From contig JAJCXZ010000032.1 of NCBI GenBank assembly GCA_029263175.1, forward strand, positions 1-64,000: a stretch of 64,000 nucleotides of DNA. Direction: 5' to 3'. Below the pieces are notes generated by a model. The model was given only the letters and a program-made list of their open reading frames with translations. It was not told the DNA's origin and searched no databases. This DNA is from Acidimicrobiales bacterium (GTDB taxonomy: Bacteria; Actinomycetota; Acidimicrobiia; Acidimicrobiales; Aldehydirespiratoraceae). Below are positions 8,001 to 16,795 of this stretch, piece by piece (within the stretch, counting starts at the first letter, position 1; each line of letters opens with the position of its first letter). Made by a program: the position numbers and the translations under genes.

Positions 8001-8827
8001 GATCGAACTCCGGTTGCGAGGACCATTGGTTGGTCGATCGGGGTTCGCCCGTTGCGGACATAGGGCGCCCAGGTCTGGGTCACTTGAGCCTCCATTGCAT
8101 CCTTGGCCGCTTCGGGGGCGTCGGCGACAAACGGGCCCATGGGTGTGAGGTTGATGTACTGCCAGAGAAAGTCTGCTGGTGCCGGGAGATCGAACGTGGC
8201 CGTGTAGATCCTCGTGGTCGGGTCGTCGAAGCCTGCGTCTTTGAGCAGCGGGCCGTGTGTTTCGGGGTCGTGCATCGAGAAGACCATGCGCACAAAGCCG
8301 GCGAGGTCGGGGCTGATGTGATCGACGATCGCCTGCTCCATGAGCTCGAACGTGGGTTGAATCGGCCCGGGCGTGGTGATCAGAACCCTGCCTCCAGGGG
8401 CCAGGACCCGGTGCATCTCCCGAAGCGCGGCCGGTCGATCCTCGATGAACATGAGGGTCATCTGACACAGGACAACGTCGAAGCTGCGGTCGGGGAACGG
8501 GAGGGTCGTGGCGTCGTTTTGATGCCAGTCGATACGTGCTCCTGGCGCGACGGGCAGGGCCGAGGCCACCGCGATCATGTCGGGGGAGAGGTCGAGTCCG
8601 GCGACCGATCCGCCTTCGCCGACCGACTCGGCTGCTTGGCGGGCGATCAGTCCGGTGCCGCAGCCAACATCGAGCACGCGCTGCCCAGGCTGGAGGTCGG
8701 CGGTGCGCAGCAGCTCGGCCGAAACCGGGCTGGCGATGGCCGGGACGAAGTGGCGTTCGTAGTTCTCGGCGCCGTTACCGGTGAGTTGGCGGTAGGTGAC
8801 CGCCCGATCGTTGCGGTGGACGTTCAC
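7997..8827 (-). CDS. Class I SAM-dependent methyltransferase
   Basis: A 276-residue methyltransferase of the UbiE/Methyltransf_11 type. Motif I is VLDVGCGTGLIARQA, motif II is GLDLSPDMI, and the post-motif RVLAPGGRVLITTPG is typical of C- and O-methyltransferases acting on small lipophilic substrates. The chosen GTG start overlaps the stop of the upstream NTF2-like gene (GTGA), and the stop overlaps the hydrolase start (ATGA). A longer frame would add 36 basic residues without similarity. NTF2-like, methyltransferase and hydrolase together look like a small modification or catabolic pathway, possibly controlled by the LuxR protein upstream. Confidence 0.85.
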   Translation of the reverse strand: MNVHRNDRAVTYRQLTGNGAENYERHFVPAIASPVSAELLRTADLQPGQRVLDVGCGTGLIARQAAESVGEGGSVAGLDLSPDMIAVASALPVAPGARIDWHQNDATTLPFPDRSFDVVLCQMTLMFIEDRPAALREMHRVLAPGGRVLITTPGPIQPTFELMEQAIVDHISPDLAGFVRMVFSMHDPETHGPLLKDAGFDDPTTRIYTATFDLPAPADFLWQYINLTPMGPFVADAPEAAKDAMEAQVTQTWAPYVRNGRTPIDQPMVLATGVRS

Positions 8828-9180
8828 GGCCGGACCATCGGTGCTTCCGCCGCGTGCTGCGCGCGGTGCTCTTCGTCCCATCCCCCGTTGCAGTACGTGG
8901 TGACGGCGGAGATCCGCCCGTCGTCGACCTCGCACAAGTGGATTCGACGAGCCACCTTGTCGCCGGCGGCAGTGTGCTCTTCAGCGATCGAGCGCAGCTG
9001 TTCGGTGAACGCGTCGCCGGGTCCTTCGAATTGGAATCGCCACATGGGTGGGAGGAGGTCGAAGAACGAGTCGGATGCGAACAGGTGCGGTGGGGCTTCG
9101 AAATCGGTGAAGCACCGGTTGAACTCGGCGCTCAATCGGGTGGCGAGCTCCGGGGCGATGGTGGTTGTGGATGTGACCAC
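8824..9180 (-). CDS. NTF2-like / SnoaL-like small protein
   Basis: A 118-residue protein with the cone-shaped NTF2-like pattern: an N-terminal helix ending in a Trp/Phe-rich strand, and a final sheet with the phrase RRIHLCEVDDGRISAVTTYCNGGWD. The C-terminal Thr-Tyr-Cys-Asn-Gly-Gly-Trp strand is common in SnoaL-like isomerases and in polyketide or steroid-modifying partners. It is the first gene of the operon running to 7128. Function is inferred from fold only: a hydrolase, isomerase or binding partner for the methyltransferase substrate. Confidence 0.7.
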   Translation of the reverse strand: MVTSTTTIAPELATRLSAEFNRCFTDFEAPPHLFASDSFFDLLPPMWRFQFEGPGDAFTEQLRSIAEEHTAAGDKVARRIHLCEVDDGRISAVTTYCNGGWDEEHRAQHAAEAPMVRP

Positions 9181-9327
9181 AGGTCATTCCTCCGTGTCGT
9201 AGGGCGGTGAGATGCACCGTCAGGGTCACCGTAGGAACCGCACCGCCCTTGCCGCATCGCCCGGATGCCCCATCTCCGGTCATGACCACCGATGGGGCAG
9301 ATGCACCATCACCGGCGTGTCAACTCG

Positions 9328-10944
9328 TCAGAGCAGATGGTGTTCGTAGGCGTAGGCGGTGGCAGCAGCGCGGCTGGACACGGCCAGCTTGGAGAAGATG
9401 TTCTCGAGATGTCGACCAACCGTGTGTTGGCTGATGGTGAGCGTGGCCGCGATCTCGCGGTTTGTCTGGCCCGACGCAACATGGGTCAGAATCTCGAGTT
9501 CCCGATTCGATAGCCCGCTTCGCTCGTTGTCCGAGGCCGCCTGTCCGGGGAGCGCCTGGAGCGACCGCAGGTGGTCGAGGTCGGGTTGCGCGCCGAGCGC
9601 GTCGAACGCAACGCGAGCATTCTCGAACTCGAGGCCGGCAGAGGTCCGATCGCCGAGAGAGACGTAGCTCAACCCGAGCAGCACCGATGCCCGCGCCGCC
9701 TCGTAGGGCATGTGCAATCGAGTCCAGGCCGAGCGAGCAGAGCGCAGACACGACAGAGAAGTCGATGGGTCTCCCTCGCTCAGTATGACGGCACCGATCG
9801 CCTGGTCAGCCATCGCCCGCAGCACGTCTGAAGGGGATCCGGCCGAGATCTCGACGAGTTCGTCAGCTGCGCCGCGTGCTGCAGCAAGGTCGTCGGCATC
9901 GCAGTAGATCTCGACAGCGGCGGCGAGCAGACTTGGTCGCCGCATGCGTTGGGTCGTTTCCTGCAATGCGCTGCGGATGCCGGCTGTAGCTGCCTCGACA
10001 TCACCTCGGACGAGCGCGAGCAGTGCCAGGCCAGGCATTGTTTCCTGCCCGCTTGCGCTTGCCTGAGCGTATGCCGCCGCCGCGTCGTCGACGGACCCGG
10101 CGAGTCGATGGAGCTCCGCCACCTGGTAGTGCGCAAGCCCGAGAGCCGGATGAGGCGGGTCGGTCAGCCGGCGGCAGGCGGCATCCACCGCCGTGACCGC
10201 TTGATGCCAGTCACCCTCGGCTTGCAGCAGCTGCGACCGATGCACCAGACACTGCCCACGGTAGGGGACGAGCTCGGGTTGGCCTTCGCACCAGGCGTAC
10301 AGCACATCCGTCCACTCAGCAGCGCGTCGAAGATCGAAGATCTGCATGCACTCCAAGATGACCGCGCAGTACACCACACCGGAGGCAATCGGGCCGACCT
10401 CGCCTCTTGACACCGCGAGCATCACGTCATCAAACCGCGCGGTCCCCGCCATGGGCTCACCCAAGGCAATCAGGGCCTGACCCTCACCGAGTCCGGCGAA
10501 CGCGCCGAGGTCGGCATCGCCGAACTCATTGGCGATCTGGGCCGCTGTCATGGCGAACTTCCTGGCTGCTGTTGCGTCGCCGGATTCGAGAGCGCCAAGC
10601 AACGCGGGAATCAGCACATAGCCACGGGCGCTGCAGTCGAGGTCATCACCGATGATGGCTTCGGTCCGCCCCAGCCATCCCCCCGCCTGTCCCATCTGCC
10701 CGCGCATCATCAAACAAAACGCCAGCCAGAACGAACAACGAGCTGCGTCAGATCTGTTCCCGGTGTCGACATGTCGAAGATGCGCCGCTTCCCACGCCGC
10801 CGCGCAGCCGTCGTCGTCACCGATCAAATACGACGACACCGCCAACTGCTCCAGTTCCCGTGGGCCGAGAGCCTCCTTCGGGCGGTCAACCAGCTCGCGA
10901 TACATGGACGCCCAGAGCTCAGTGTCGTCGGAGTTCGTAGCCAT
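9328..10944 (-). CDS. LuxR-family regulator with TPR-like N-terminal region
   Basis: A 538-residue transcription factor. Residues up to about 460 are Ala-rich paired helices, as in TPR-like sensor regions of large LuxR/MalT-type activators, but without the usual ATPase domain. The last about 60 residues are a clear LuxR-type HTH: LSNRELEILTHVASGQTNRE followed by ISQHTVGRHLENIFSKL. The start is an ATG giving MATNSDDTELW; the frame opens far upstream but through non-coding composition. The operon 7128-9180 lies 147 bases downstream in the same direction, making it a natural target. The signal is unknown. Confidence 0.82.
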   Translation of the reverse strand: MATNSDDTELWASMYRELVDRPKEALGPRELEQLAVSSYLIGDDDGCAAAWEAAHLRHVDTGNRSDAARCSFWLAFCLMMRGQMGQAGGWLGRTEAIIGDDLDCSARGYVLIPALLGALESGDATAARKFAMTAAQIANEFGDADLGAFAGLGEGQALIALGEPMAGTARFDDVMLAVSRGEVGPIASGVVYCAVILECMQIFDLRRAAEWTDVLYAWCEGQPELVPYRGQCLVHRSQLLQAEGDWHQAVTAVDAACRRLTDPPHPALGLAHYQVAELHRLAGSVDDAAAAYAQASASGQETMPGLALLALVRGDVEAATAGIRSALQETTQRMRRPSLLAAAVEIYCDADDLAAARGAADELVEISAGSPSDVLRAMADQAIGAVILSEGDPSTSLSCLRSARSAWTRLHMPYEAARASVLLGLSYVSLGDRTSAGLEFENARVAFDALGAQPDLDHLRSLQALPGQAASDNERSGLSNRELEILTHVASGQTNREIAATLTISQHTVGRHLENIFSKLAVSSRAAATAYAYEHHLL

Positions 10945-11009
10945 CGCATCCCAGTCTGCAAGGTGGCGGCCCCGGCTGCCAGCAGATGCGGACGATCGTC
11001 TGCATTCGT

Positions 11010-11138
11010 CTACTGAGGCCACCAGTTGATGAGGCGTGTCCGGCGGAACAGGATTACTGCGACGCCGGCGGCCAGGACGCCGGCGATGCCATGGAGCAGG
11101 AGATGGAAGCGTTGAGCGATCTCTGCGACGTGCTCTGC
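11010..11138 (-). pseudogene. Remnant of a small membrane protein C-terminus
   Basis: Between the LuxR and VOC genes a minus-strand frame bounded by TAG stops encodes 42 residues with no start codon: FHLLLHGIAGVLAAGVAVI, then a positively charged LFRRTR end. The Phe-His-Leu-Leu helix is similar to the last helix of the intact membrane protein at 37801 (FHLLAHAAPASVLLAIYL). This looks like a truncated relict rather than a gene. Confidence 0.35.
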
Positions 11139-11158
11139 CTAGCTTGACGCAGAGCGCC

Positions 11159-11551
11159 TCAGCCGGGTGGGGCGAAGAACTCCAAAGCCAGATTGTCCGG
11201 GTCCCGGAACGACAAGCCGGAGCCGTACGACGCGTCGACGATGCCTCCGTGCTCGACACCAAGCCCGTCGAGATGTGCCTGCCAAACCTCGAGTTCGGAG
11301 CGAGTGGCACATCCGAACGAAACGTGATCGAGGCCGACGCGATGCTCATCGAAGCCGACTCCGTCGTCCGCTTCAGCGAACTGATGCAGTCCGAGAAGCG
11401 TCCCGCCGATCAGCCAGACGACGTGACGGAATGGCCCGGTGTCTTCATCGATGACGGGATCGCCACCAAAGAGTTGTTGATACCAGGGAACACTTCGCCC
11501 AAGGTCGCTGACCGTGAGCGCAGCATGGTGGATACCCGGAAATTCAGGCAC
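11159..11551 (-). CDS. VOC-family (glyoxalase/dioxygenase fold) protein
   Basis: A 130-residue vicinal-oxygen-chelate protein with the two beta-alpha-beta-beta-beta units of this fold. The first metal-site His is in GIHHAALTV, a second in GLDHVSFG, and the acidic ligand in the closing strand DPDNLALEFFAP. The GTG start has a G-rich ribosome site just upstream; an in-frame ATG 36 bases earlier would add residues outside the fold. Such proteins are glyoxalases, dioxygenases, epimerases or antibiotic-binding proteins, and the substrate cannot be told. It is 37 bases downstream of the aminotransferase-like gene, in the same direction, and may be co-transcribed. Confidence 0.75.
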   Translation of the reverse strand: MPEFPGIHHAALTVSDLGRSVPWYQQLFGGDPVIDEDTGPFRHVVWLIGGTLLGLHQFAEADDGVGFDEHRVGLDHVSFGCATRSELEVWQAHLDGLGVEHGGIVDASYGSGLSFRDPDNLALEFFAPPG

Positions 11552-11624
11552 GAGGCCCCCCTGTCGGGCGACAGAGCACCCAAGCAAACTGACGTTAACA
11601 CATGCGTCTCGCGGGGCAACCGGG

Positions 11625-12782
11625 TCAGTGGTGGGTCAGGGCACCAACGACCTGCTCGATGTCGTCCTCGTGGTTGTAGAAGTGGATCGCCAGTCTCAGG
11701 TTGCCGTCGCGCGCCGAGCAGATGATGCCTTGCTGCTTCAGTCGCGCCAGGAGTCCTGCTGGCTCGGTTTCGCCCAGGTGTACCGACACGATCGTGCTGC
11801 GATTGGCTGCCGGTAGATCGACTGGTTCGTGGCCGGCTTCGGACAACGTCGCACGAAGGAGATCGGACAGTTCGCGATTTCGGGTGTAGATGGTGCCGGC
11901 GCCGAACGTGTCGAAGACCGAGAGGGCGGCTTCGTTGCCGATCGCGGCGAGCCAGCTGATGGAGTTGTCGAATCTCGAGGCGGTGGGGGACAGGTTCATG
12001 GCTGGTCCGAAGAAGCTTTCGAACGGTACGGCTCCGGCTTTCCAGCCCGCATTGATTGGGGTGAACCGGTCCTGGGTTTCAGGAGAGAGGTAGCAGTAAC
12101 CGGTACCTCGGCCGGCGTTGAGGAGGAACTTGTGGTCCGACGTGGCCAAGATGTCGATGTGCGAGAGGTCGTCGGCAACAGGCAGGGCGCCGACCATTTG
12201 GGCGCCATCGACAAACACGAGTGCACCGGCTGAGTGGGCGAGCTCGCTGATGGCGGGAATGTCGGATCGGTGCCCGGTCGCGGTTTGTACGCCACTGAAT
12301 GCAACCAGCTGCGTCCCGGCGTCGACATGTCGAGCGATGTCGCCTGGTTCGAGTCCGCCATTGCGGAATGGGACCTGTCGGATTTCGTAGCCCTTCTTGG
12401 AGAGCAGACGCCATGGAAAATTGTTGGAGCTGTATTCCCGTTCGCCGATCACAACGTTTTGCCCGGTGCCTGCAGCACCGAACTGCGCTGCAACCAGGCC
12501 CGCAGCGGCCGACACCGACGCGATGAGGGCAACGTCGGCGCGGTCAGCGCCGAGAAGGCCGGCCACCGATGTTCTTGCGTTCTCCGCGGCTTGCTCGCCA
12601 CGGACGTAGTCGAAGCCGGATTCGGCCCAATCGTCGATGCATGAATGGTACGTAGACGCCAGCCGACGGCTGGCCAGGCCGACCGCAGCGGTATTGAAGT
12701 AGGTCAATCGATCGGTGGCGGGAAACAGCTTTCGAGCTTCCGCGAGATCGGCGTTGCGCTCTTGATCGTCGCTGTTGGTCAC
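11625..12782 (-). CDS. Class V aminotransferase-fold PLP enzyme
   Basis: A 385-residue PLP enzyme of fold type I related to cysteine desulfurases and isopenicillin-N epimerases. The N-terminal substrate loop is YFNTAAVGLASRR, the Asp contacting the pyridine ring is in FVDGAQMVGALPV, and the internal aldimine Lys is in ATSDHKFLLNAGRGTGY. No conserved desulfurase Cys loop is evident, so an epimerase, lyase or aminotransferase-like role is more probable than sulfur transfer. The end HFYNHEDDIEQVVGAL matches the family end. It leads the short minus-strand unit with the VOC protein. Confidence 0.82.
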   Translation of the reverse strand: MTNSDDQERNADLAEARKLFPATDRLTYFNTAAVGLASRRLASTYHSCIDDWAESGFDYVRGEQAAENARTSVAGLLGADRADVALIASVSAAAGLVAAQFGAAGTGQNVVIGEREYSSNNFPWRLLSKKGYEIRQVPFRNGGLEPGDIARHVDAGTQLVAFSGVQTATGHRSDIPAISELAHSAGALVFVDGAQMVGALPVADDLSHIDILATSDHKFLLNAGRGTGYCYLSPETQDRFTPINAGWKAGAVPFESFFGPAMNLSPTASRFDNSISWLAAIGNEAALSVFDTFGAGTIYTRNRELSDLLRATLSEAGHEPVDLPAANRSTIVSVHLGETEPAGLLARLKQQGIICSARDGNLRLAIHFYNHEDDIEQVVGALTHH

Positions 12783-12995
12783 CGGCGCACTCTACGGGCC
12801 AGCCGGCCTTGGATCGCCATCGGTGACGCTTGCTGAGCGAGCTCGGCGAGCGTTGCTCTGAGCAGACCATGGGCGCACGGCGCTGGGTGGGCCGGTCGCA
12901 TCGTCGACCAGCCAGATACGCTGTGAGGTCAGAAGATCTCCGTCGTGAAGACGTGAGCATGGACTCCAGTGAGCAGGAAACGACGGGGCCGGATC

Positions 12996-13139
12996 ATGAA
13001 ATTGATGTCGAAGGCGAAGCTAGCCGCATTTCTGAGCACGATCGGTGGTGCGTTCTACTTCTGGCGGCGCCCTGCGAGGACCACCGAGATCACTGTCCGA
13101 CGCCGGCCCGCAACAGAGCAGAAGAAAGCCGACATCTGA
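12996..13139 (+). CDS. Possible small membrane protein (47 aa)
   Basis: A 47-residue frame: basic start, one hydrophobic helix (LAAFLSTIGGAFYFW), then a basic tail ending KKADI. The charge layout fits a single-span membrane peptide. No strong ribosome site is visible, and it overlaps a longer frame of non-coding composition. The rest of the 386-base interval 12783-13168 shows nothing else I can support. Confidence 0.35.
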   Translation: MKLMSKAKLAAFLSTIGGAFYFWRRPARTTEITVRRRPATEQKKADI

Positions 13140-13168
13140 GCGCATCGGCCATTGCTTCCGCCCCGAAC

Positions 13169-13810
13169 TTAGGCGGATGTGGCGAGCCTGGTTGCGAAGA
13201 GGTAGGCCCGGTCGGTCTGGGCTTCGACTGAATCGGGATACGGTCCCCGTTGGATGGTCTCGACTGCCGTCAGGCCGGCCGCGTCGAGCCGAGACTGCAC
13301 GTCTTCGGGGCGAGAGAAATGGAAGTCCAGCCGGATTTGTTCACCAAGGAATTCCTCGACGCGCTTCACTCCCTCGCCGACGTGAAAGCTCACCAGGAGC
13401 CAGCCCCCTGGCCGGAGCACACGACACATCTCGGCGAACGCAGCAGCGTGGTCAGCAGGCCTCAGGTTCACAATCGAATAGAACGACACGACCCCGCCGA
13501 AGGCGCCCGCAGCGACACCCGAGAGGTCGCACATGTCCCCGACCTCGAACGGGATATCGGGATTCAGCGCCGAGGCCTGGTGCACCATCTCCGAGGAGAG
13601 GTCGATCCCACAGGCTTGGCAACCGAGGGAATGCACGTATGCGGCGACCTGGCCCGGGCCGCAGCCCAGGTCACAGATCGGGCCGATCGGCCCGGCGCGC
13701 TCGACGAACCACTCGAGGATCTTGCGATCGAACGGCTTGTCGTCCAGTTCGCGGCCGAAACGGTCGGCATAGGCCATCGCCACCTCGTCCCAGCCGAACA
13801 GATGCTCCAC
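13169..13810 (-). CDS. Class I SAM-dependent methyltransferase
   Basis: A 213-residue methyltransferase. Motif I is PICDLGCGPGQVAAYVHSLG, the acidic SAM ribose contact is in GIDLSSEMV, and motif III is RVLRPGGWLLVSFHVGEG. The overall size and the early DEVAMAYADRF helix fit the Methyltransf_25 group, which acts on small molecules. The GTG start was chosen because residues further upstream in the frame look random. It lies 59 bases downstream of the MBL-fold hydrolase in the same direction, so both may share a promoter. Confidence 0.78.
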   Translation of the reverse strand: MEHLFGWDEVAMAYADRFGRELDDKPFDRKILEWFVERAGPIGPICDLGCGPGQVAAYVHSLGCQACGIDLSSEMVHQASALNPDIPFEVGDMCDLSGVAAGAFGGVVSFYSIVNLRPADHAAAFAEMCRVLRPGGWLLVSFHVGEGVKRVEEFLGEQIRLDFHFSRPEDVQSRLDAAGLTAVETIQRGPYPDSVEAQTDRAYLFATRLATSA

Positions 13811-13869
13811 GATCCCAGTCTTGCACCAACCCACCAGCCCGACACAAGGACGGCCCAACCAAGGGTTGG

Positions 13870-14643
13870 CTAGATGGTCGTGCTGAGACCGGATCGAGCG
13901 ATGGTTTCCCACTGTTCGGGGTCGTGGCCGAAGATGAGGGCGGCACCATCAGCGCGCTCGCGTGCCATGCGGCGCACCGCTGCGAGCTGGCGCCCTCGGT
14001 TGACCCCGAATGGGGGCAGGTGCTCCTCGAGAAGGGTCCGGCGTAGATAGCAACAGTCACCGCAGATGACGAAGGTTCCAGCCGCGGTTCGCACCCGGAC
14101 GGACTGGTGGCCGGCGGTGTGGCCGTCGGTGAGGAGACAGGTGATGGTGCCATCGCCGAACAGGTCGTGGTCGCCTTCGACCACCATGCGATCGTGGCCG
14201 TGGGCGACGTCGTCAGGGTTGTAGGCACCGGCAGCTACCAGCACCTCGTCGTTTCGGGCCGTCCATTCCGCGGCCTGGACGACGATTCGCGCGTTGGGAA
14301 GCTCGACGAGGCCACCAACGTGGTCGAAGTGGAGGTGGGTGACGATGACGTGGCGGATCTCCGCGGGGTCGAAGCCGGCAGACGCGAACTGTGCGCCCAC
14401 GGTTCCGGTTCCGTCGGCAGGCAGCTCCACCCGGAACGGCCCATCCAGGGGCCCGAGCCGATCCGAGCCGGTTGAAAGGTCTGGGTGAAGGCCGGCATCG
14501 ACAGCGACGAGTCCGCGCGGATGTTCGATTACGAAGACCGGCACCGGGTACCTCAGCATGCCGACCTCACCCTCGAGGAACCCACCCAGGGCCGACTCCA
14601 TCATGCCTGTCGACATCATGTGCAGGCGGACCACGCTCGACAT
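13870..14643 (-). CDS. MBL-fold hydrolase, N-acyl-homoserine-lactonase-like
   Basis: A 257-residue metallo-beta-lactamase-fold enzyme. The dinuclear metal motif is THLHFDHVGG, a further His ligand is in DGHTAGHQSV, and the Asp/His late ligands are in CGDCCYL and FGHDPEQW. The pattern VFVIEHPRGLVAVDAGLHPD at the N-terminus is typical of the AHL-lactonase (AiiA-like) group. The protein has no signal peptide. Lactone or ester hydrolysis is probable; quorum quenching is only one possibility. The divergent gene to the right begins about 100 bases away, so the shared interval carries both promoters. Confidence 0.83.
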   Translation of the reverse strand: MSSVVRLHMMSTGMMESALGGFLEGEVGMLRYPVPVFVIEHPRGLVAVDAGLHPDLSTGSDRLGPLDGPFRVELPADGTGTVGAQFASAGFDPAEIRHVIVTHLHFDHVGGLVELPNARIVVQAAEWTARNDEVLVAAGAYNPDDVAHGHDRMVVEGDHDLFGDGTITCLLTDGHTAGHQSVRVRTAAGTFVICGDCCYLRRTLLEEHLPPFGVNRGRQLAAVRRMARERADGAALIFGHDPEQWETIARSGLSTTI

Positions 14644-14749
14644 CGGCTCACCATAGGAGATGCGCTATCCGACCGCCCGAGGAGAGCCCCGTGCGGTCGA
14701 GTACCGGACCGAAGCCACGCAACGCGTCTCATCGCGCGACCATGGGGGA

Positions 14750-15568
14750 GTGACATTCTATGAACCCGATGCTGGTGCGGAGCGCATTGCGGCCGCGTAT
14801 GACCAGCGGTTGGTCCCATGGTTGTTCGAGCATTGGGCGGACCGGCTGGTGACCGCCGCTGGGCCCGGGCCTGCGGCGCAGGCCTTGGATTTGGCCTGTG
14901 GGACCGGTCTGTTGGTCCGGGAGCTGCTGGGCCGTCTCGGCGACGAAGCCCACGTTCATGGCGTCGATGCCGACCAATCGATGCTCGCCTACGCCGCCGG
15001 CCGAAGCACCGACAACAGGGTGTCATGGCACCTCGCGGATGCGACACGGATCCCCATCGACGCCTCGACCCTCGATCTCGTGGTCTGCAACCAGGGATTG
15101 CAGTTCTTCCCCGACCCCGCGGCAGTGCTCGCCGAGATCTCCCGCGTACTACGGCCCCGCGGGCGCCTCGCGCTGGCGGTCTGGGGCCATCTCGATCACA
15201 ACCCCTGGCCGAAAGCGATGAGCGTCGCCCTGGGGGTCGAGCTCGGCGACGACGCCCGTCGGGGGAGCGAGAGTATCTGCGGCCTCGGCGATCCCGAACA
15301 AGTAGATGGACTCATTACCAGCGCAGGCTTTGATGATGTCGAGGCAGTCGAGGTCCAGCTGACGGCCACGCACCCCGATGTTCGTGAAGCGATCGACGGC
15401 CAACTCGCCGCCCTACCCTCGGCCGGAGCCATCGACGCCCTTGGGCAACCGAGACGAAACCGGATCATCGACGCCATGGCCCACAGCTTGGGCGAATGGA
15501 CTGACGTCGACGGTGGCCTCGCACTGCCCAGCTCCTGCGTGCTGGCCACCGCAACGTCACCAGCGTGA
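14750..15568 (+). CDS. Class I SAM-dependent methyltransferase
   Basis: A 272-residue methyltransferase with motif I ALDLACGTGLLVRELLG, SAM contact GVDADQSML, and motif III RVLRPRGRLALAVWGHLDHN. The Trp after motif III is frequent in UbiE-like and rebeccamycin-type methyltransferases. The GTG start follows a purine-rich ATGGGGGA; an in-frame ATG 90 bases earlier is possible and would give 302 residues. It is similar in plan, but not close in sequence, to the methyltransferase at 15867. Confidence 0.78.
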   Translation: MTFYEPDAGAERIAAAYDQRLVPWLFEHWADRLVTAAGPGPAAQALDLACGTGLLVRELLGRLGDEAHVHGVDADQSMLAYAAGRSTDNRVSWHLADATRIPIDASTLDLVVCNQGLQFFPDPAAVLAEISRVLRPRGRLALAVWGHLDHNPWPKAMSVALGVELGDDARRGSESICGLGDPEQVDGLITSAGFDDVEAVEVQLTATHPDVREAIDGQLAALPSAGAIDALGQPRRNRIIDAMAHSLGEWTDVDGGLALPSSCVLATATSPA

Positions 15569-15690
15569 CGTTGCCCGCTGCTGGAGGGCGGCCATCGGGG
15601 TGACCTACCCCCGGCCACGACCACTCATCGTTGTAGCTGTCACAACGATCATTGCAGCCCCGGGTTCCGGTCAGGTCGAAGCTGAACCTG

Positions 15691-15870
15691 ATGGCGACGT
15701 CCATCGACGACGTGCTCCGCCGCTTGATGGTGTTGCGGTCGACAGCCGTGCACCACTGGGGCAGGCTCGGTGGAGGGGAAGCATTCTCGAAGGGAGATCT
15801 CATGCGGGCGTTTCAGAATCTGGCCGAGATCGGGGACACGTTGCTCATCGGCGGGCATGAAGGCGGATGA
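15691..15870 (+). CDS. Small hypothetical protein coupled to methyltransferase
   Basis: A 59-residue frame (MATSIDDVLRRLMVL onward) of helical, mixed-charge composition, ending GDTLLIGGHEGG. Its stop overlaps the ATG of the next methyltransferase as ATGA, the coupling used by certain genes here, which is the main reason to believe it. It has no family I recognise and only a weak ribosome site; an upstream in-frame ATG at 15652 exists. Confidence 0.4.
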   Translation: MATSIDDVLRRLMVLRSTAVHHWGRLGGGEAFSKGDLMRAFQNLAEIGDTLLIGGHEGG

Positions 15871-16760
15871 CCGGCCGGTCGAATTTCGTTTCTCGCGATG
15901 GGGCCGGCTACGAACGCCAAATGGGTCGTTGGAGCCAACGACTCGCTCCTCTCTTCGCTGACTTCGCGGGTGTGGGTGGAGATGAGCGGGTCCTGGACAT
16001 GGGCTGCGGAACCGGGAGTCTGGCCGCCGAGGTCGGGCGGCGGGATCCTGAAACATTCGTTGTCGGCCTGGATTACTCCGTGGCCTATGCGAACTATGCG
16101 AGCCAGCACGTAGGCGGTCGGTGCCGGTTTCTCGTTGCCGACGGCGCGGTGCTGCCCTTTGCTGATGGATTGTTCAACAGGTGCTTCTCGCAGCTGGTGT
16201 TGCATTTCGTTCCAGATCCAAGGTTGGCGATCGGCGAATTGCGTCGGGTGACCTGCCCTGGTGGCGTGGTGGCGGCGACGGTGTGGGATGCCGGGGGAGG
16301 GGTGACGGTGAACCGGTTGTTCTGTGACACCGCTGCCGCTGTTGATCCAAGGGGAGAAGCGTTCAGGCAGCGCATCTTCGGTCGATCGATCACCCACGCC
16401 GGAGCGCTTGCCCGATTGTGGGAGGATTCAGGCTTCGTCGATGTCGAAGAAGCGACCCTGACGATCCGGATGGACTTCGAGTCCTTCGGCGACTACTGGG
16501 AGCCTTACGTCGGCGGGGACGGGCCCTACGCGGCGTTCGTGGCCACGCTCGACGACACCGCTCGCACGACGCTGACCGAGGCGGTGCGCCGGGCCTTCCT
16601 GGCCGGTATGGCCGATGGACCGCGTTCCTTCACGGCGAGTGCATGGGCGGTGAGAGGACAGGTGCCCGTTGCACCCGGTGCACTGGCAGCCCTCGCCCAG
16701 CCCGTCGAGTACAGGATCGAGGAAGCCGGCCCGAGCAGCGGAGCAACGAATCGCCCGTAA
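15867..16760 (+). CDS. Class I SAM-dependent methyltransferase
   Basis: A 297-residue methyltransferase. Motif I is VLDMGCGTGSLAAEV, the acidic contact GLDYSVAYA, and motif III RVTCPGGVVAATVWDAGGG. The N-terminal YERQMGRWSQRLAPLF is a conserved opening of a bacterial methyltransferase group annotated as small-molecule or ubiquinone/menaquinone-like. A palindromic ArsR-type operator lies immediately after its stop. It is therefore separate from, but next to, the ArsR-AHSA1 unit. Confidence 0.83.
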   Translation: MTGRSNFVSRDGAGYERQMGRWSQRLAPLFADFAGVGGDERVLDMGCGTGSLAAEVGRRDPETFVVGLDYSVAYANYASQHVGGRCRFLVADGAVLPFADGLFNRCFSQLVLHFVPDPRLAIGELRRVTCPGGVVAATVWDAGGGVTVNRLFCDTAAAVDPRGEAFRQRIFGRSITHAGALARLWEDSGFVDVEEATLTIRMDFESFGDYWEPYVGGDGPYAAFVATLDDTARTTLTEAVRRAFLAGMADGPRSFTASAWAVRGQVPVAPGALAALAQPVEYRIEEAGPSSGATNRP

Positions 16761-16764
16761 TTGC

Positions 16765-16780
16765 ATTCCTTATGAGGAAT
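16765..16780 (+). promoter_or_regulatory. Palindromic operator of the ArsR gene
   Basis: ATTCCT-TATG-AGGAAT is a perfect 6-bp inverted repeat. TTGCAT lies at its left edge (16761-16766) and an AT-rich TATAGA (16782-16787) at its right, with about 15 bases between them. The repeat occupies the promoter spacer, as expected for an autorepressor. The ArsR start is 16 bases further on. Confidence 0.6.
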
Positions 16781-16795
16781 ATATAGAGTCTTGTG

